Part shown: piece by piece, positions 1-8,723 of the stretch
How positions within the stretch are numbered: position 1 is the stretch's first letter
How the letters are laid out: each line of letters opens with the position of its first letter
Assembly: GCF_001458115.1 (NCBI RefSeq)
Contig: NZ_CZRP01000013.1
Location: 248,001-312,000, forward strand
Reading direction: 5' to 3'
From: Gracilibacillus massiliensis
Lineage (GTDB): Bacteria; Bacillota; Bacilli; Bacillales; Amphibacillaceae
DNA length: 64,000 nt
Notes under the pieces: generated by a model
Seen by the model: the letters and a program-made list of their open reading frames with translations, nothing else
What the model was told of the DNA's origin: nothing
The model's database searches: none
Made by a program: the position numbers and the translations under genes

Positions 1-716
1 TTGAAAAGCATGCTGCATCCCATCCATACTTTCGTTTCCATCTAAAATAACAACTGCTTGTTCATTTTCAGACTGCACACGTTGACGAAGCTGTTCGATA
101 AAGTCATTAGGTGTCTGTTCATTGACGTAAAAATGAAATCCATCAATATTTGCAGTCTTCATCCAATATACAACTGTTTCCAAAAAATATTGTTGCACTT
201 CTTGATTATTCAAATCGAGAGCTGGCAACTCTTGTCCTAATTGATTTTTAGTAGGCTCCATCACCCAATCCGTTCCTTGATCCGCCCAATTATGAGCTTG
301 TGCCACATTAGTTAAGGGAAAATCCATGATTACTTTCATCTCAATTTCATGTGCTTGTGTAACTAATTGTTGTAAATCTGCTATATCTCCAAATTGTGGA
401 TCTACACTCTGATGCTCGATTGGATCAAATCCATGATATGACTTAGCGACCATAATCGGACTAAGATTAATGGTTGAAATACCTAGTTCATTTAGGCTTG
501 GAATCTTTTCTGTAATCCCTTGCAAATCCCCGCCATGGTATGCCTCATCATTTTCAATATCTATCTCAATATCATTTTCATTATTTCCATTCACATATCG
601 ATCTACCAAAATATAATAGATTCTCTCATTTATTTGCTCTTCTGCCATCACGTTTACTGTTGGAAGTATGAAAAGTAATAACAGAATCAAAGGAATTCCT
701 TTTCTTATGTAATGCA
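1..716 (-). CDS. GH13 alpha-amylase-like secreted protein, N-terminal part (3' end outside window)
   Basis: An open frame runs from an ATG at 716, with an AAGGAG site upstream, to the window edge (238 codons). It begins with a signal peptide (charged MHYIRK, then a Leu-rich core ending near VMAEE). Next come alpha-amylase family landmarks: YYILVDRYVNGN, a YHGGDLQGI stretch and YHGFDPIEH, as in secreted Bacillus GH13 proteins. The conserved active-site blocks are degenerate. Region I reads DFPLTNV instead of D-x-V-x-N-H, region II reads DGFHFYVNE where GFRxD with the nucleophile is expected, and region III reads ILDGNES. It may therefore be a non-catalytic paralogue. The homology is clear, but the activity is doubtful. 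Confidence 0.75.
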
Positions 717-851
717 TAATTATCTCCTTTTCTTAAACATATTCGTCTTCTATTATCCTAGACATCGAATAATTGTCAAATACCTGCATTGCAAATTAGT
801 ATGAAATTTTTGTGACGAATCCATAAAGATAGCATCAGTATGATTAAAAAG

Positions 852-882
852 AAAAATCCCTATCCTTTTTAAGATAGAGAAT
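852..882 (-). terminator. possible terminator after the two-TM protein gene
   Basis: On the minus strand an imperfect hairpin (CTCTATC pairing with GATAGGG across a short A-rich loop) is followed by ATTTTTC. It lies at the very end of the upstream gene. The stem is weak. Confidence 0.35.
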
Positions 883-1315
883 TTAAATATGCTTTCTTAA
901 TATTCACTCTAAACCTATATAATACGATTAATACACCTAAAAATATAATTGGAATTACATAAGGGAATAGATTTTTCCAATAAAAGAAAACACTTTTTTG
1001 ATAAATAGCTTTTAAATAGCTCCCATTATCTTTTATACTGATCGCATCCTCCACAGGCACTCTACTTATTTTGTAATAGGTGGTACCTATTGGATAACGG
1101 TTCGATATATTTTCCTGATAATTATCCGTTTGATTTGCAATTGCCGTTACCTGACCGATTGATGCCTCTATATCGATTTCTGGCAATCTTTCCTCCGTAA
1201 CTTGGTACATGCGCCCTTCCATCGTGACAAAATCATATTCCCATTCAACTAAAAATATAGAAATGGATAAACTAATTAGTAAAAAAAGCAACAAGCTAAC
1301 GAAAACTTTTTTCAT
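869..1315 (-). CDS. two-TM protein with extracellular domain, paralogue of the gene at 41845-42303
   Basis: This 148-aa protein has an N-terminal membrane segment (VFVSLLLFLLISLSISIF), an outside domain of about 75 residues and a second membrane segment (VIPIIFLGVLIVLY) with a basic tail. The family is not recognised. The outside domain shares a clear pattern with the 152-aa protein at 41845-42303: a WE or WEG turn, Y-x-V, then IGxVT, SNxYxxGTxYY and AI. The pair therefore belongs to one family with the same topology. The ATG at 1315 is preferred over the GTG at 1324. It lies 39 bp downstream of asnB on the same strand, so it may be its operon partner. Confidence 0.65.
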   Translation of the reverse strand: MKKVFVSLLLFLLISLSISIFLVEWEYDFVTMEGRMYQVTEERLPEIDIEASIGQVTAIANQTDNYQENISNRYPIGTTYYKISRVPVEDAISIKDNGSYLKAIYQKSVFFYWKNLFPYVIPIIFLGVLIVLYRFRVNIKKAYLNSLS

Positions 1316-1354
1316 AACGGTCACTACTTTCGTCCATTTTGAGCTGGTATTTCC

Positions 1355-3190
1355 TCAGATATCAATTTTTATATTATATTCTTTTAGCCAATAATCAATT
1401 TGGGCTAAATGGGCAAGAAGCTGTGGTCCTGTCATTAATTGGCCAAACCACGGGTTCTGAATATTGGCAGCTTTTTGATTTACCAAGTCTCTCACTAAGG
1501 AACGATCCAATATATCAAATAGTCGTGCGTCTTTATCGTTTAGAATGTTGTCCATCCACTCCGTCACAAATCGAGTGTATACAGGGTGGTGTGTTTTAGG
1601 ATATGGACTTTTTTTCCGGTACAAGACTTCGTTCGGCAAAATGTCTTCTAATGCTTTTCGTAAAATACCTTTTTCCCGATTTCCATGTGTTTTTATTTCC
1701 CAGGGAATATTCCAAACATATTCCACTAATAAATGGTCACTAAATGGCACACGTGCCTCAAAACTAGCCCCCATACTCATACGATCTTTACGATCCAACA
1801 ATGTTGGCATAAACCAGTGCATATTCAAGTAAAACATTTGCCTTCTTGCCGTTGCTGCTGCATCTTCTCCGTCCAATAAAGGAGTTTCCTGAATCGTTGC
1901 ATGATATCTATTTTTTGCATATCCTGCTAAATCTAACTTTTTACTCATTTCGCCACGTAATAATCCTTGACGGACTTCGGAAGATCGAATCCAAGGAAAG
2001 CCTTCTCGATTTAAATCATCTTCTCGATAAAACCATGGATAGCCTCCAAAAATTTCGTCTGCACACTCTCCTGATAAAGCAACCGTAACCTGTTGCTTTG
2101 TTTGTTGACAGAACCATAATAAGGAAGAGTCTACATCCGCCATACCAGGTAAATCTCGATAACGCACTGCATCTGTCAATAGCTCTGCTAATGTATGGTT
2201 ATCCATTACAAACGAATGATGTTGCGTATCGAAGGCTGAGACCATTTTTTTAATAAACTCTTTATCTTGATTTGGCTGAAAGCTTGATTTTTTGAAATAT
2301 TTATCATTCTCTTCGTAATCTATTGAGAAAGTTTGTAATGCGTCTTTTTGGTTGTTTTTCAAGTAATTGGTTGCAATTGCAGTAATCGCACTTGAATCAA
2401 CACCACCTGATAAAAAAGTGCCTAACGGAACGTCTGAGACCAACTGTCTTTCGACTGCATCTATCAGTAATGCTCGAACCTTTTCAGCTGTCTCTTCTAC
2501 GGAATCCTGATGTGTTTTACTTTCGACATTCCAATATCTCCGTGTTTTCCATCCATCTCTATCAAATAGCCCGACATGTCCTGCACGCAATTCGTTGATT
2601 TGATCAAATACGCCATGTCCGGGTGTTCTTGAAGGGCCAAGTGCAAATATTTCTGATAATCCTTCTTCTTTCAAAACAGGATTTACCTCATTATGGGCTA
2701 AAATAGCTTTGATTTCGGAGCCAAATAATAGTCCATCTTGATGTTCTTTGAAAAATAGAGGTTTTACTCCTAAGCGATCACGTCCAAGAAATAGCTGTTG
2801 TTTTTGGGCATCCCATATCGCATAAGCAAAGATACCATTTAATTTTTCAATATGCTTTTCTCCCCAAGCAATATAACTTTTTAAAAGAACTTCTGTGTCA
2901 GAATGCGAATTAAATTGCCATCCTTCTTTTACTAATGCTTTTCGGATATCTTCTGTATTGTATAGCTCACCATTATATACTAGGACGTATTGTTGATGTT
3001 GCATTGGTTGTTTTCCACCTGCAGGATCGACAACAATGAGACGTTGATGTCCAAAGCCAATGTGTGTTTCATTATAATAACCAGTTGCATCCGGCCCTCG
3101 ATGTTTTAATGCTTCTGTCATTTGTTTAATTTGCTTTTTTTCTTGTTCTACATTACGCGTAAAATCAATCCATCCTGTAATCCCGCACAT
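1355..3190 (-). CDS. asnB: asparagine synthetase, glutamine-hydrolysing
   Basis: It makes asparagine from aspartate, ATP and glutamine in the cytosol. The 611-aa protein has an N-terminal class II glutamine amidotransferase domain with catalytic Cys2 (MCGITGW), RGPDATGYY near 31-39 and YNGELYN near 72-78. The synthetase domain carries the PPi-loop SGGVDSS at 261-267. A GTG 15 bases further upstream keeps the frame open, but only the ATG at 3190 leaves Cys2 next to the initiator Met, and AAAGGTG sits about 9 bases before it. B. subtilis has three paralogues. The position next to yisL suggests the asnO (yisO) counterpart, a sporulation-linked enzyme there. The subtype is inferred. Confidence 0.93.
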   Translation of the reverse strand: MCGITGWIDFTRNVEQEKKQIKQMTEALKHRGPDATGYYNETHIGFGHQRLIVVDPAGGKQPMQHQQYVLVYNGELYNTEDIRKALVKEGWQFNSHSDTEVLLKSYIAWGEKHIEKLNGIFAYAIWDAQKQQLFLGRDRLGVKPLFFKEHQDGLLFGSEIKAILAHNEVNPVLKEEGLSEIFALGPSRTPGHGVFDQINELRAGHVGLFDRDGWKTRRYWNVESKTHQDSVEETAEKVRALLIDAVERQLVSDVPLGTFLSGGVDSSAITAIATNYLKNNQKDALQTFSIDYEENDKYFKKSSFQPNQDKEFIKKMVSAFDTQHHSFVMDNHTLAELLTDAVRYRDLPGMADVDSSLLWFCQQTKQQVTVALSGECADEIFGGYPWFYREDDLNREGFPWIRSSEVRQGLLRGEMSKKLDLAGYAKNRYHATIQETPLLDGEDAAATARRQMFYLNMHWFMPTLLDRKDRMSMGASFEARVPFSDHLLVEYVWNIPWEIKTHGNREKGILRKALEDILPNEVLYRKKSPYPKTHHPVYTRFVTEWMDNILNDKDARLFDILDRSLVRDLVNQKAANIQNPWFGQLMTGPQLLAHLAQIDYWLKEYNIKIDI

Positions 3191-3286
3191 ACAGTATCGA
3201 CACACCTTTCTCTTGTCAAGTCACTCTTACTACTATATGCAGGAACTATCGAAAAATGAACAAGATGCACTTAATTAGAATAATGG

Positions 3287-3330
3287 CAAAAAAACTGAAG
3301 CCTATCCTCTCAAATGGATAGGCTTCAGTT
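3287..3330 (-). terminator. Rho-independent terminator after yisL
   Basis: A perfect 15-bp stem (3293-3307 with 3316-3330) has an 8-base loop. On the minus strand it is followed by seven T residues. It sits between yisL and asnB, so the two are separate transcription units. Confidence 0.8.
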
Positions 3331-3345
3331 CATTTATGAAAATAA

Positions 3346-3702
3346 CTATACACTAAGTGGAAGTCGCCCAAAACCTAGTACTAGTGCGATCACTAAAGCA
3401 ATTACTAACTGAATCCAAAAATTTTTAGCTGGTTTTGATTTAGACGTTTTCACTAAAATCATTTCCATGGCAGCTATTACCCAGACTCCCGCAACACCTT
3501 TTATAATAACTTCAAAGATTGGTGAATTAACAGCTAAGGATTCTGCAAAAAGATCTCCACCAGAATAAAGAATTAATAAATAATCAAGGCGCAAAATCAT
3601 ATGTAGAATTTTTCCGGCTTTGTTACCTTTTTTGTAAAATGCATGTGATACAAATAATAAAATTAACGCTAGCACCCATGCAGTAATGTGTAAATGTGTC
3701 AT
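3346..3702 (-). CDS. yisL: YisL-family (DUF1516/UPF0344) four-TM protein
   Basis: This 118-aa protein is almost entirely membrane spanning: MTHLHITAWVLALILL, a KxGNKAGKILHMILRLDY loop, and two further hydrophobic pairs ending LGFGRLPLSV. Length and the THLHITAW/KILHMILRLDYLLIL signatures match the YisL (UPF0344) family, whose function is unknown. GGGGGTAAAG precedes the ATG. In B. subtilis yisL also lies near the asnO gene and the gerP operon, which supports orthology. A strong terminator follows. Confidence 0.85.
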   Translation of the reverse strand: MTHLHITAWVLALILLFVSHAFYKKGNKAGKILHMILRLDYLLILYSGGDLFAESLAVNSPIFEVIIKGVAGVWVIAAMEMILVKTSKSKPAKNFWIQLVIALVIALVLGFGRLPLSV

Positions 3703-3862
3703 TTTTCTTTACCCCCATTGTATTCAATATAGTATTCGTTAGTGTTTTCAATCTCCGTCACGATTTCAGACCACGATAAAGGTATCATATCATGTATTGA
3801 TTATAATTTCATTTGATAACATCGTCTTCACTCAATTGTCATAATGTAAGACTTGCTTACTT

Positions 3863-5047
3863 TCAATCTACATACTCTCTTTTGTTAGGCAATTTCTTCT
3901 TATAGATTAGACTTCTCCACATCCATTCCAGTGGTCCCCTTTTGAACTTTTGTAACCAAAGATGGCTTAGCACAATTTGAATAGCAAATACAATAATACC
4001 TATTAAAAGGGTTGGGAAAGGGGATAACTGCCCATAAAGTCCGAGCCCGATCGAATAGAAAATGAAGACTCCTATAATCGATTGCAAAATATAATTTGTA
4101 AATGCCATTTTTCCTACAGAACCAATTAGTTGGAACCAACCTGTCAATTTGGGATAGAGAAACGTAATAGTTAACACATAAAATATTGCGGAAGCACTTC
4201 CACCTATCGCATCCTGAAGCATAGAGAACCAAAATGGATTACCAAACAGATATGGCCCCGCTTTAAATAGAAGAAAAAGAAGAAATGAGATAATCCAGAT
4301 TTTATGTAATGTTTTATGATGTTCCTGTACATTATGTAACCATTTCTTTCTTGCAAAGATCATCCCAATTAAAAACATTGGTAATATATTAAAGATCACA
4401 AAAATAAAATTTAACAAGCTATTACTATATAACCAATCATTCACATTCTGGGCTAATATCTCTTTCCATGTCCCATTTCCGTAATGTTGATAGGAAGCCT
4501 CAATAGCAGCCGTATTTGCAAAATTACCAATATCTTCAAATAGACTAGCCATGTATAAAAGGCCTGTAAATAGTAAGTTAGGAATCAATAATAAGCATAA
4601 GCTCCAGATAAACAATGTAACATTTTTGCTTTTCACAAATAACAGTAACAATAATGCAATGATCCCATATGTAAATAAAATATCACCATACCAGATCAAC
4701 AAACCATGGATTAAACCAAAAATAATTAAGAATATTGAACGACGAACTGCTACTTTTCGAGGAGAGGCTACTTCTCTAGCCTTTAAATTTTCTAAAATAA
4801 CTTGCATGCCGAAGCCAAACAAAAAAGAAAATAATGTGTAGAAACTCGCTTGAAAGAATATATCAAGTATTGCTTGCCATATGCCTGGTTCTTCAGTTCC
4901 CCAATAATTATTTGGACTACCGTATAGAAAATATGGTCCATGAAACGATGGTAAGTTCACTAAGAATATACCCAATATTGCAAATCCTCTTGCCGTATCA
5001 ATCCATGGCAATCGTTTAGCATCTGTTAATGGTGCTGCTTGATTCAT
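3863..5047 (-). CDS. DUF418 family (YeiB-like) membrane protein
   Basis: This 394-aa integral membrane protein has about ten hydrophobic segments. The N-terminus RLPWIDTARGFAILGIFLVN and the C-terminal block GKMAFTNYILQS followed by GPLEWMWR are hallmarks of the DUF418/YeiB family, putative transporters of unknown substrate. AGGAGAG lies upstream of the ATG at 5047. An IS4 element has inserted about 30 bp upstream of the start and separates the gene from its native upstream sequence. Expression may be lost or driven from the IS. Confidence 0.85.
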   Translation of the reverse strand: MNQAAPLTDAKRLPWIDTARGFAILGIFLVNLPSFHGPYFLYGSPNNYWGTEEPGIWQAILDIFFQASFYTLFSFLFGFGMQVILENLKAREVASPRKVAVRRSIFLIIFGLIHGLLIWYGDILFTYGIIALLLLLFVKSKNVTLFIWSLCLLLIPNLLFTGLLYMASLFEDIGNFANTAAIEASYQHYGNGTWKEILAQNVNDWLYSNSLLNFIFVIFNILPMFLIGMIFARKKWLHNVQEHHKTLHKIWIISFLLFLLFKAGPYLFGNPFWFSMLQDAIGGSASAIFYVLTITFLYPKLTGWFQLIGSVGKMAFTNYILQSIIGVFIFYSIGLGLYGQLSPFPTLLIGIIVFAIQIVLSHLWLQKFKRGPLEWMWRSLIYKKKLPNKREYVD

Positions 5048-5076
5048 TAATTCGTCACTCTCCTAAATATTCTTTA

Positions 5077-6606
5077 CTCAACTTTCGCACACTGAAATAG
5101 GCAGGTAAGCCCTGATATAGCTGGGTAAGCCTGCAATCCATTGTTGGACTTGACTTTTGATTAATTTTTGTACCTTTTTGTTGCTCATTTTCAAGGCATC
5201 TTCAAGAAGCTCGATCAACTGCTGAAGTGCCACAGCCCAATCGAGATCACTAACTTCATCACATAATTCATAAAACATGCCGCCAAGTGTTCGCTCGTCT
5301 GTGCTACATCGGTTTTGCCACGAGAGAACAATATATCGTGTGAATACGATGGTCGTATGACTAATTAAGCCGTCATACGAACGACTTTGGAACTCTTTTT
5401 GAAGTTTTAAGAGAGATTTTGTTGTTTTGAAAAAAACTTCAATGTCCCATCGCATCCCATAAATACGAATGATTTCTTGATCACTAAGTGTACAATCGGT
5501 GCTTAGAATAGCTAACCATTCACTCTTTTTATTTCGATTACGAACAAAGACAACTTTAATAGGAACGCCATTCGCTTGTGTGGTATGAATCGAACGAAGA
5601 ATGCCTTTCTTTCCATCTGTTGGTTTCGCAAAACGATATAGTTCCTTTAAGCTTACACGTTGGCCATTCACAAGGTAACGCTGTTTCAAGTTCTTTACCA
5701 TGCCAATGACATCGAGTCCTTGCTCTTTTATCTCCTTAACGAGAGGCTGATACGTGAACCAAGAGTCCATCAGCACATAGGAAGCATCGATACCGGCATT
5801 CATCGCGCGTTCCACCATACCTGGTATTTGCTCAGGTGCGGTTTGTAATGCTTCTACTCTGCGTTTATAACCGGAACTACGTTTATCAACTTTTGATGAT
5901 ATGCCATTAATTTGGCTTTTCTTCGAGCTTAATAAAGAAAAGTCCACTGGAATGAATGTGGCACCATCTGACCAACCAAGCGTAAGCATACGAAACCCTT
6001 TATAAAAGCGCATTTTTTGGGATGCATGGTCAAAACAGCGAGCTAATAATTCAACCGATTTACTGCGGTTACGATCATACGAAGAATCATCTACAATCAA
6101 TACTTTGGGGCGATCATGACGCGTTAAGTTGGTTACTTTTCCAATGGTATGAGCGCTTAGAAATAATAAAAACCTTCTCCAAGCAAAGGTAGATTTGTTT
6201 AAAAAGCGATAGACGGCATTCTTCTCTGGACAATCATTCGCTTTGTTACTTTGAAGTACTTGATACCAGTTCTTATTTTCAAAGATCAAACAAAAAATCA
6301 ATTGAAAAAGATAGGCACAAGTAAAGCCGACAGACTTTGTAATACCAGCTTTTCTAAGATGCTTATACACGTTTAATTCTTTAAAGATGGAAGAAAGTTC
6401 ATTTGGTAGTTGATTATTTTGGTCATTATTCGCTATCATATAGGAGACACCTCTTCTGTATTGGTAGTGTTTTCTAGTCAATTACACTATACCAAAAGTT
6501 GAGGTGTTTTTTTATACCTATTTCGATTGTCAATGACCATATTTAAACAGTGACATGCTTTACAGCTAGTTATATTTAATGCTTTTTTCTAGCTGCGAAA
6601 GTTGAG
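5077..6606 (-). mobile_element. complete IS4-family insertion sequence with 7-bp target duplication
   Basis: The 1530-bp element has ends that are exact inverted repeats (CTCAACTTTCGCA at 5077-5089 and its complement at 6594-6606). Direct repeats TTCTTTA flank it at 5070-5076 and 6607-6613, a 7-bp target duplication. One transposase gene fills the element, and its stop codon lies inside the left terminal repeat. Intact ends, target duplication and open frame indicate a recent and possibly active insertion. Confidence 0.93.
5078..6439 (-). CDS. IS4-family transposase (DDE)
   Basis: This 453-aa DDE transposase cuts and pastes the element. Asp residues are visible in LIVDDSSYDR and VLMDSWF. The catalytic Glu lies in YGMRWDIEVFFK, which fits the IS4 signature Y-x2-R-x3-E-x6-K. 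The frame is open up to a TTG at 6481, but the ATG at 6439 has GAGGTG eight bases before it and gives the usual IS4 N-terminus. The frame is intact. It ends in the left inverted repeat, as is common for compact IS elements. Confidence 0.92.
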   Translation of the reverse strand: MIANNDQNNQLPNELSSIFKELNVYKHLRKAGITKSVGFTCAYLFQLIFCLIFENKNWYQVLQSNKANDCPEKNAVYRFLNKSTFAWRRFLLFLSAHTIGKVTNLTRHDRPKVLIVDDSSYDRNRSKSVELLARCFDHASQKMRFYKGFRMLTLGWSDGATFIPVDFSLLSSKKSQINGISSKVDKRSSGYKRRVEALQTAPEQIPGMVERAMNAGIDASYVLMDSWFTYQPLVKEIKEQGLDVIGMVKNLKQRYLVNGQRVSLKELYRFAKPTDGKKGILRSIHTTQANGVPIKVVFVRNRNKKSEWLAILSTDCTLSDQEIIRIYGMRWDIEVFFKTTKSLLKLQKEFQSRSYDGLISHTTIVFTRYIVLSWQNRCSTDERTLGGMFYELCDEVSDLDWAVALQQLIELLEDALKMSNKKVQKLIKSQVQQWIAGLPSYIRAYLPISVCES

Positions 6607-6679
6607 TTCTTTATATATATATTTTATCTTATCTGCTTGGAGGAAACTAGTAATATTTGAAAATATAGCCGTTCCGTTT

Positions 6680-6707
6680 CACAAACTGGTGATTCAATCA
6701 TAAAATA
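6680..6707 (+). promoter_or_regulatory. candidate sigma-K promoter for the gerP operon
   Basis: CATAAAATA at 6699-6707 matches the sigma-K -10 pattern CATAnnnTA, with an AC-containing -35 (CACA at 6680-6683) 15 bases upstream. The gerP operon is known to be sigma-K dependent in B. subtilis. The start site is not proven, and CATATA lies close downstream as an alternative. Confidence 0.45.
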
Positions 6708-6767
6708 CATATACAGATGATGTAATATTTAATAATTTTGAGCTTAATGACTGTTAGGATGATGCGT

Positions 6768-6986
6768 ATGCCAGCTATTGTAGGGGCAGTAAAAGTGATT
6801 AACATTGGCTCTTCTAGCATATTTCATATTGGAGATGTCTATAAAATTCAACCCTATACCCAAGCCAAAACGTTTGCTGGTGGGGGATCATTTAATACCG
6901 GTGACGGAATTCGTGTCCATTTAGAAAATGCTCAAACAACGATGGTCGATGATGATCAATTTGACCAAAATATTTCTGGATTATAG
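6768..6986 (+). CDS. gerPA: spore germination protein GerPA
   Basis: This 72-aa protein starts MPAIVGAVKV and contains FHIGDVYKIQP and GGGSFNTGDG, the layout of the GerPA/GerPF family. GerP proteins sit in the inner spore coat and help nutrient germinants reach their receptors. The frame is open 30 bases further upstream, but the ATG at 6768 has AGGATG before it and gives the conserved MPAIVG N-terminus. First gene of six in the canonical A-F order. The A rather than F assignment rests on position. Confidence 0.9.
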   Translation: MPAIVGAVKVINIGSSSIFHIGDVYKIQPYTQAKTFAGGGSFNTGDGIRVHLENAQTTMVDDDQFDQNISGL

Positions 6987-6997
6987 TAGGTGATTTT

Positions 6998-7201
6998 ATG
7001 CATATTACCGTTAATCAATCGATTTATGTCCATTTTTTAAAAGTAGGGAGTATTAACAACTCCTCTGTTCTACAAATAGGAAGCACTGGGAAAATGCAGG
7101 CACTTTCTCAGCTATACAATACAGGAGGTTACCAATCGACAGCAGAAGAAGCCACACCACAAGAAATTCCAGAACCGATGGTACCCTTATCACCTTTTTA
7201 A
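6998..7201 (+). CDS. gerPB: spore germination protein GerPB
   Basis: This 67-aa protein has NQSIYVHFLKVGSINNSSVL followed by QIGSTGKMQALSQLYNTGG, typical of GerPB. A Pro/Glu-rich tail (EEATPQEIPEPMVPL) follows. It lies 11 bp after gerPA with an AGGTG ribosome site and is part of the gerP coat-permeability operon. Confidence 0.92.
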   Translation: MHITVNQSIYVHFLKVGSINNSSVLQIGSTGKMQALSQLYNTGGYQSTAEEATPQEIPEPMVPLSPF

Positions 7202-7229
7202 AATGATGGTCTCAAAGGAGTGATAAACA

Positions 7230-7763
7230 TTGGATTATCAAATGATGAATTTTTATATCTACCAACTACAGCAACATATCCAGCAATTGAATGAGCAGAT
7301 TAACTCCTTAGAGAAACGTATTCACCAATTGGAACAACATTCTTCACCAAAAACAACGATTGAAAAATTAGAATATCATTTTGATCAGTTAAAAATTGAA
7401 CGTTTAGATGGAACGCTGCATATTGGGGTAACACCTGAAGATTTAAGTAATATCGATGAATTTTCTGTACCAGGAACTTCTCCTCCTCAAATGCAGTCCG
7501 CTCTTCATCAAACATTGAATCAACATATTGAACAGGAAATCCCTGCTTACATGGAACAATTAGAGCAACATTATAACTATCCATTAGAACCTGCTTATCG
7601 TAAAACATTGCTAGATGACTTAAAAAAACAGCTTTCAAGCCGTATTGCTTATTACCAACAAGCCAACGTACCACTTGATCAGCTTCAAGATCATATCTTA
7701 TCGAACGTCAAAAATGAATTACAATTAGGATTACGAAAATGGTTCGAGAATCATAAAAAGTGA
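7230..7763 (+). CDS. gerPC: spore germination protein GerPC
   Basis: This 177-aa protein, a little shorter than the roughly 200 residues of B. subtilis GerPC, starts at a TTG with AAGGAG nine bases upstream. Residues 8-45 (YIYQLQQHIQQLNEQI and on) form a predicted coiled coil. A domain ending NELQLGLRKWFENHKK follows. It is the only non-small GerP protein and shows the usual position between gerPB and gerPD. GerPC is required for coat permeability to germinants in Bacillus. Confidence 0.9.
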   Translation: MDYQMMNFYIYQLQQHIQQLNEQINSLEKRIHQLEQHSSPKTTIEKLEYHFDQLKIERLDGTLHIGVTPEDLSNIDEFSVPGTSPPQMQSALHQTLNQHIEQEIPAYMEQLEQHYNYPLEPAYRKTLLDDLKKQLSSRIAYYQQANVPLDQLQDHILSNVKNELQLGLRKWFENHKK

Positions 7764-7858
7764 GACTTATCAAGAAGTTAGCGTCGATCCCCTCTACTAG
7801 CTTCTTAATTAATTTCAAGGATTTTTGTTTAGGGGATTAGGGACGCTTATACGATGAA
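7756..7858 (+). repeat. imperfect palindromic repeat element between gerPC and gerPD
   Basis: This roughly 100-bp block has complementary arms: AGCGTC plus ATCCCCT pairs with AGGGGAT plus GACGCT. An inner pair AAGAAGTTAG/CTAGCTTCTT also occurs. Motifs AAAGTGA, AAGTTAGCGTC and GGACGCTTATAC recur in the same order in a block at 28770-28868 on the other strand, and partial copies occur elsewhere. It separates gerPC from gerPD by 111 bp in an otherwise tight operon, so the mRNA can fold here. Confidence 0.6.
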
Positions 7859-7874
7859 AAAGGAGTAAATAACG

Positions 7875-8078
7875 ATGCATTATCAAGTTCATAACTGGAA
7901 TTTAGGAGTGGGGCATGTCTCCATTATTGGTGTCTCTGGTTCCTCGCTTTTTCTTGTTGGGGATAGCCATGAAATTAACCTTGCTGCCTTATTCGATACA
8001 CCTCCAGAATCATATATTGTCGGCATTGGTGCCGTGAGTAATGCTAGCGAGGATAGCAATGAAATTCCGAACGACTAA
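7875..8078 (+). CDS. gerPD: spore germination protein GerPD
   Basis: This 67-aa protein has NWNLGVGHVSIIGVSGSSLF, LVGDSHEINL and LFDTPPES, the diagnostic GerPD motifs. The start has AAGGAG about ten bases upstream. It overlaps gerPE and follows the repeat element that splits the operon. Confidence 0.92.
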   Translation: MHYQVHNWNLGVGHVSIIGVSGSSLFLVGDSHEINLAALFDTPPESYIVGIGAVSNASEDSNEIPND

Positions 8079-8442
8079 AGTAAAAGATATTAAAGTTAGT
8101 AGCTTATCGTACAGTTCGCTGTTGCAGATCGGAGATGCTAAACAAATTGAATCAAAACTGGATGCACTTGCTGTCCAAAAAGAAGGTGGGACAGATTCAG
8201 ATAAAGGATTTGAATTAGAACGATATCCGATATTTGATAGTACAGTAAAGCATTTTCCAAATCCCGAAGCGGTTGAAGGAGTTCATTGTCATCATCAGCA
8301 TGACATATCGATTCCAATTATTGATGTGACAGCAATTTCATCTTCTTCTATCGTCCAATTAGGTAGTACAAACTGCATTCAATCGTTAGCTAGACAAAAA
8401 CATATTCGAATCATTCGATCTGAGAATAAAGAAAGGGTGTGA
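8059..8442 (+). CDS. gerPE: spore germination protein GerPE
   Basis: This 127-aa protein has two similar halves: VSSLSYSSLLQIGDA near the N-terminus and VTAISSSSIVQLGSTN near the C-terminus, as in GerPE. An ATG at 8041 is in frame, but the ATG at 8059 has a better site (GAGGATAGCA) and fits the family start. The gene overlaps the last 20 bases of gerPD. A His-rich stretch (CHHQHD) separates the halves. Confidence 0.88.
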   Translation: MKFRTTKVKDIKVSSLSYSSLLQIGDAKQIESKLDALAVQKEGGTDSDKGFELERYPIFDSTVKHFPNPEAVEGVHCHHQHDISIPIIDVTAISSSSIVQLGSTNCIQSLARQKHIRIIRSENKERV

Positions 8443-8448
8443 GTATAC

Positions 8449-8667
8449 ATGCCTTCGATTGTTGGCCCAATTAAAATAAATAGTGTTGGCGGTGGTGTCA
8501 TTAACTTTGGCGATAGTTTTTATTTGTCACCAAAAAGCGCTTCTAAAACGGCATCAGGCGCAGGTGCAAATAATAATGGGGATTTTTCTAATACCAATAC
8601 CGGGTTTAATATCACCAATACCATTGATCCAGACGCCGTAGACCAAGTAATTGGCGGGAATGCTTAA
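8449..8667 (+). CDS. gerPF: spore germination protein GerPF
   Basis: This 72-aa protein has MPSIVGPIKINSVGGGVINF, GDSFYLSPKSASKT and NTGFNITNTIDPDAVDQ, typical of GerPF and related to GerPA. It is the last gene of the operon, seven bases after gerPE, with AAGGGTG upstream. No hairpin follows directly; the next structure is the inverted repeat pair from 8724. Confidence 0.92.
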   Translation: MPSIVGPIKINSVGGGVINFGDSFYLSPKSASKTASGAGANNNGDFSNTNTGFNITNTIDPDAVDQVIGGNA

Positions 8668-8723
8668 AAACTGGAGCATAATAGTATTTCAACTTCAGGT
8701 CATAATATTTTTTGCGCAATAAA

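Noticed and set aside
3900-4232. 110-codon minus-strand frame inside the DUF418 gene
   Set aside because: It is a shadow of the DUF418 gene in another frame, without a ribosome site and with implausible composition.
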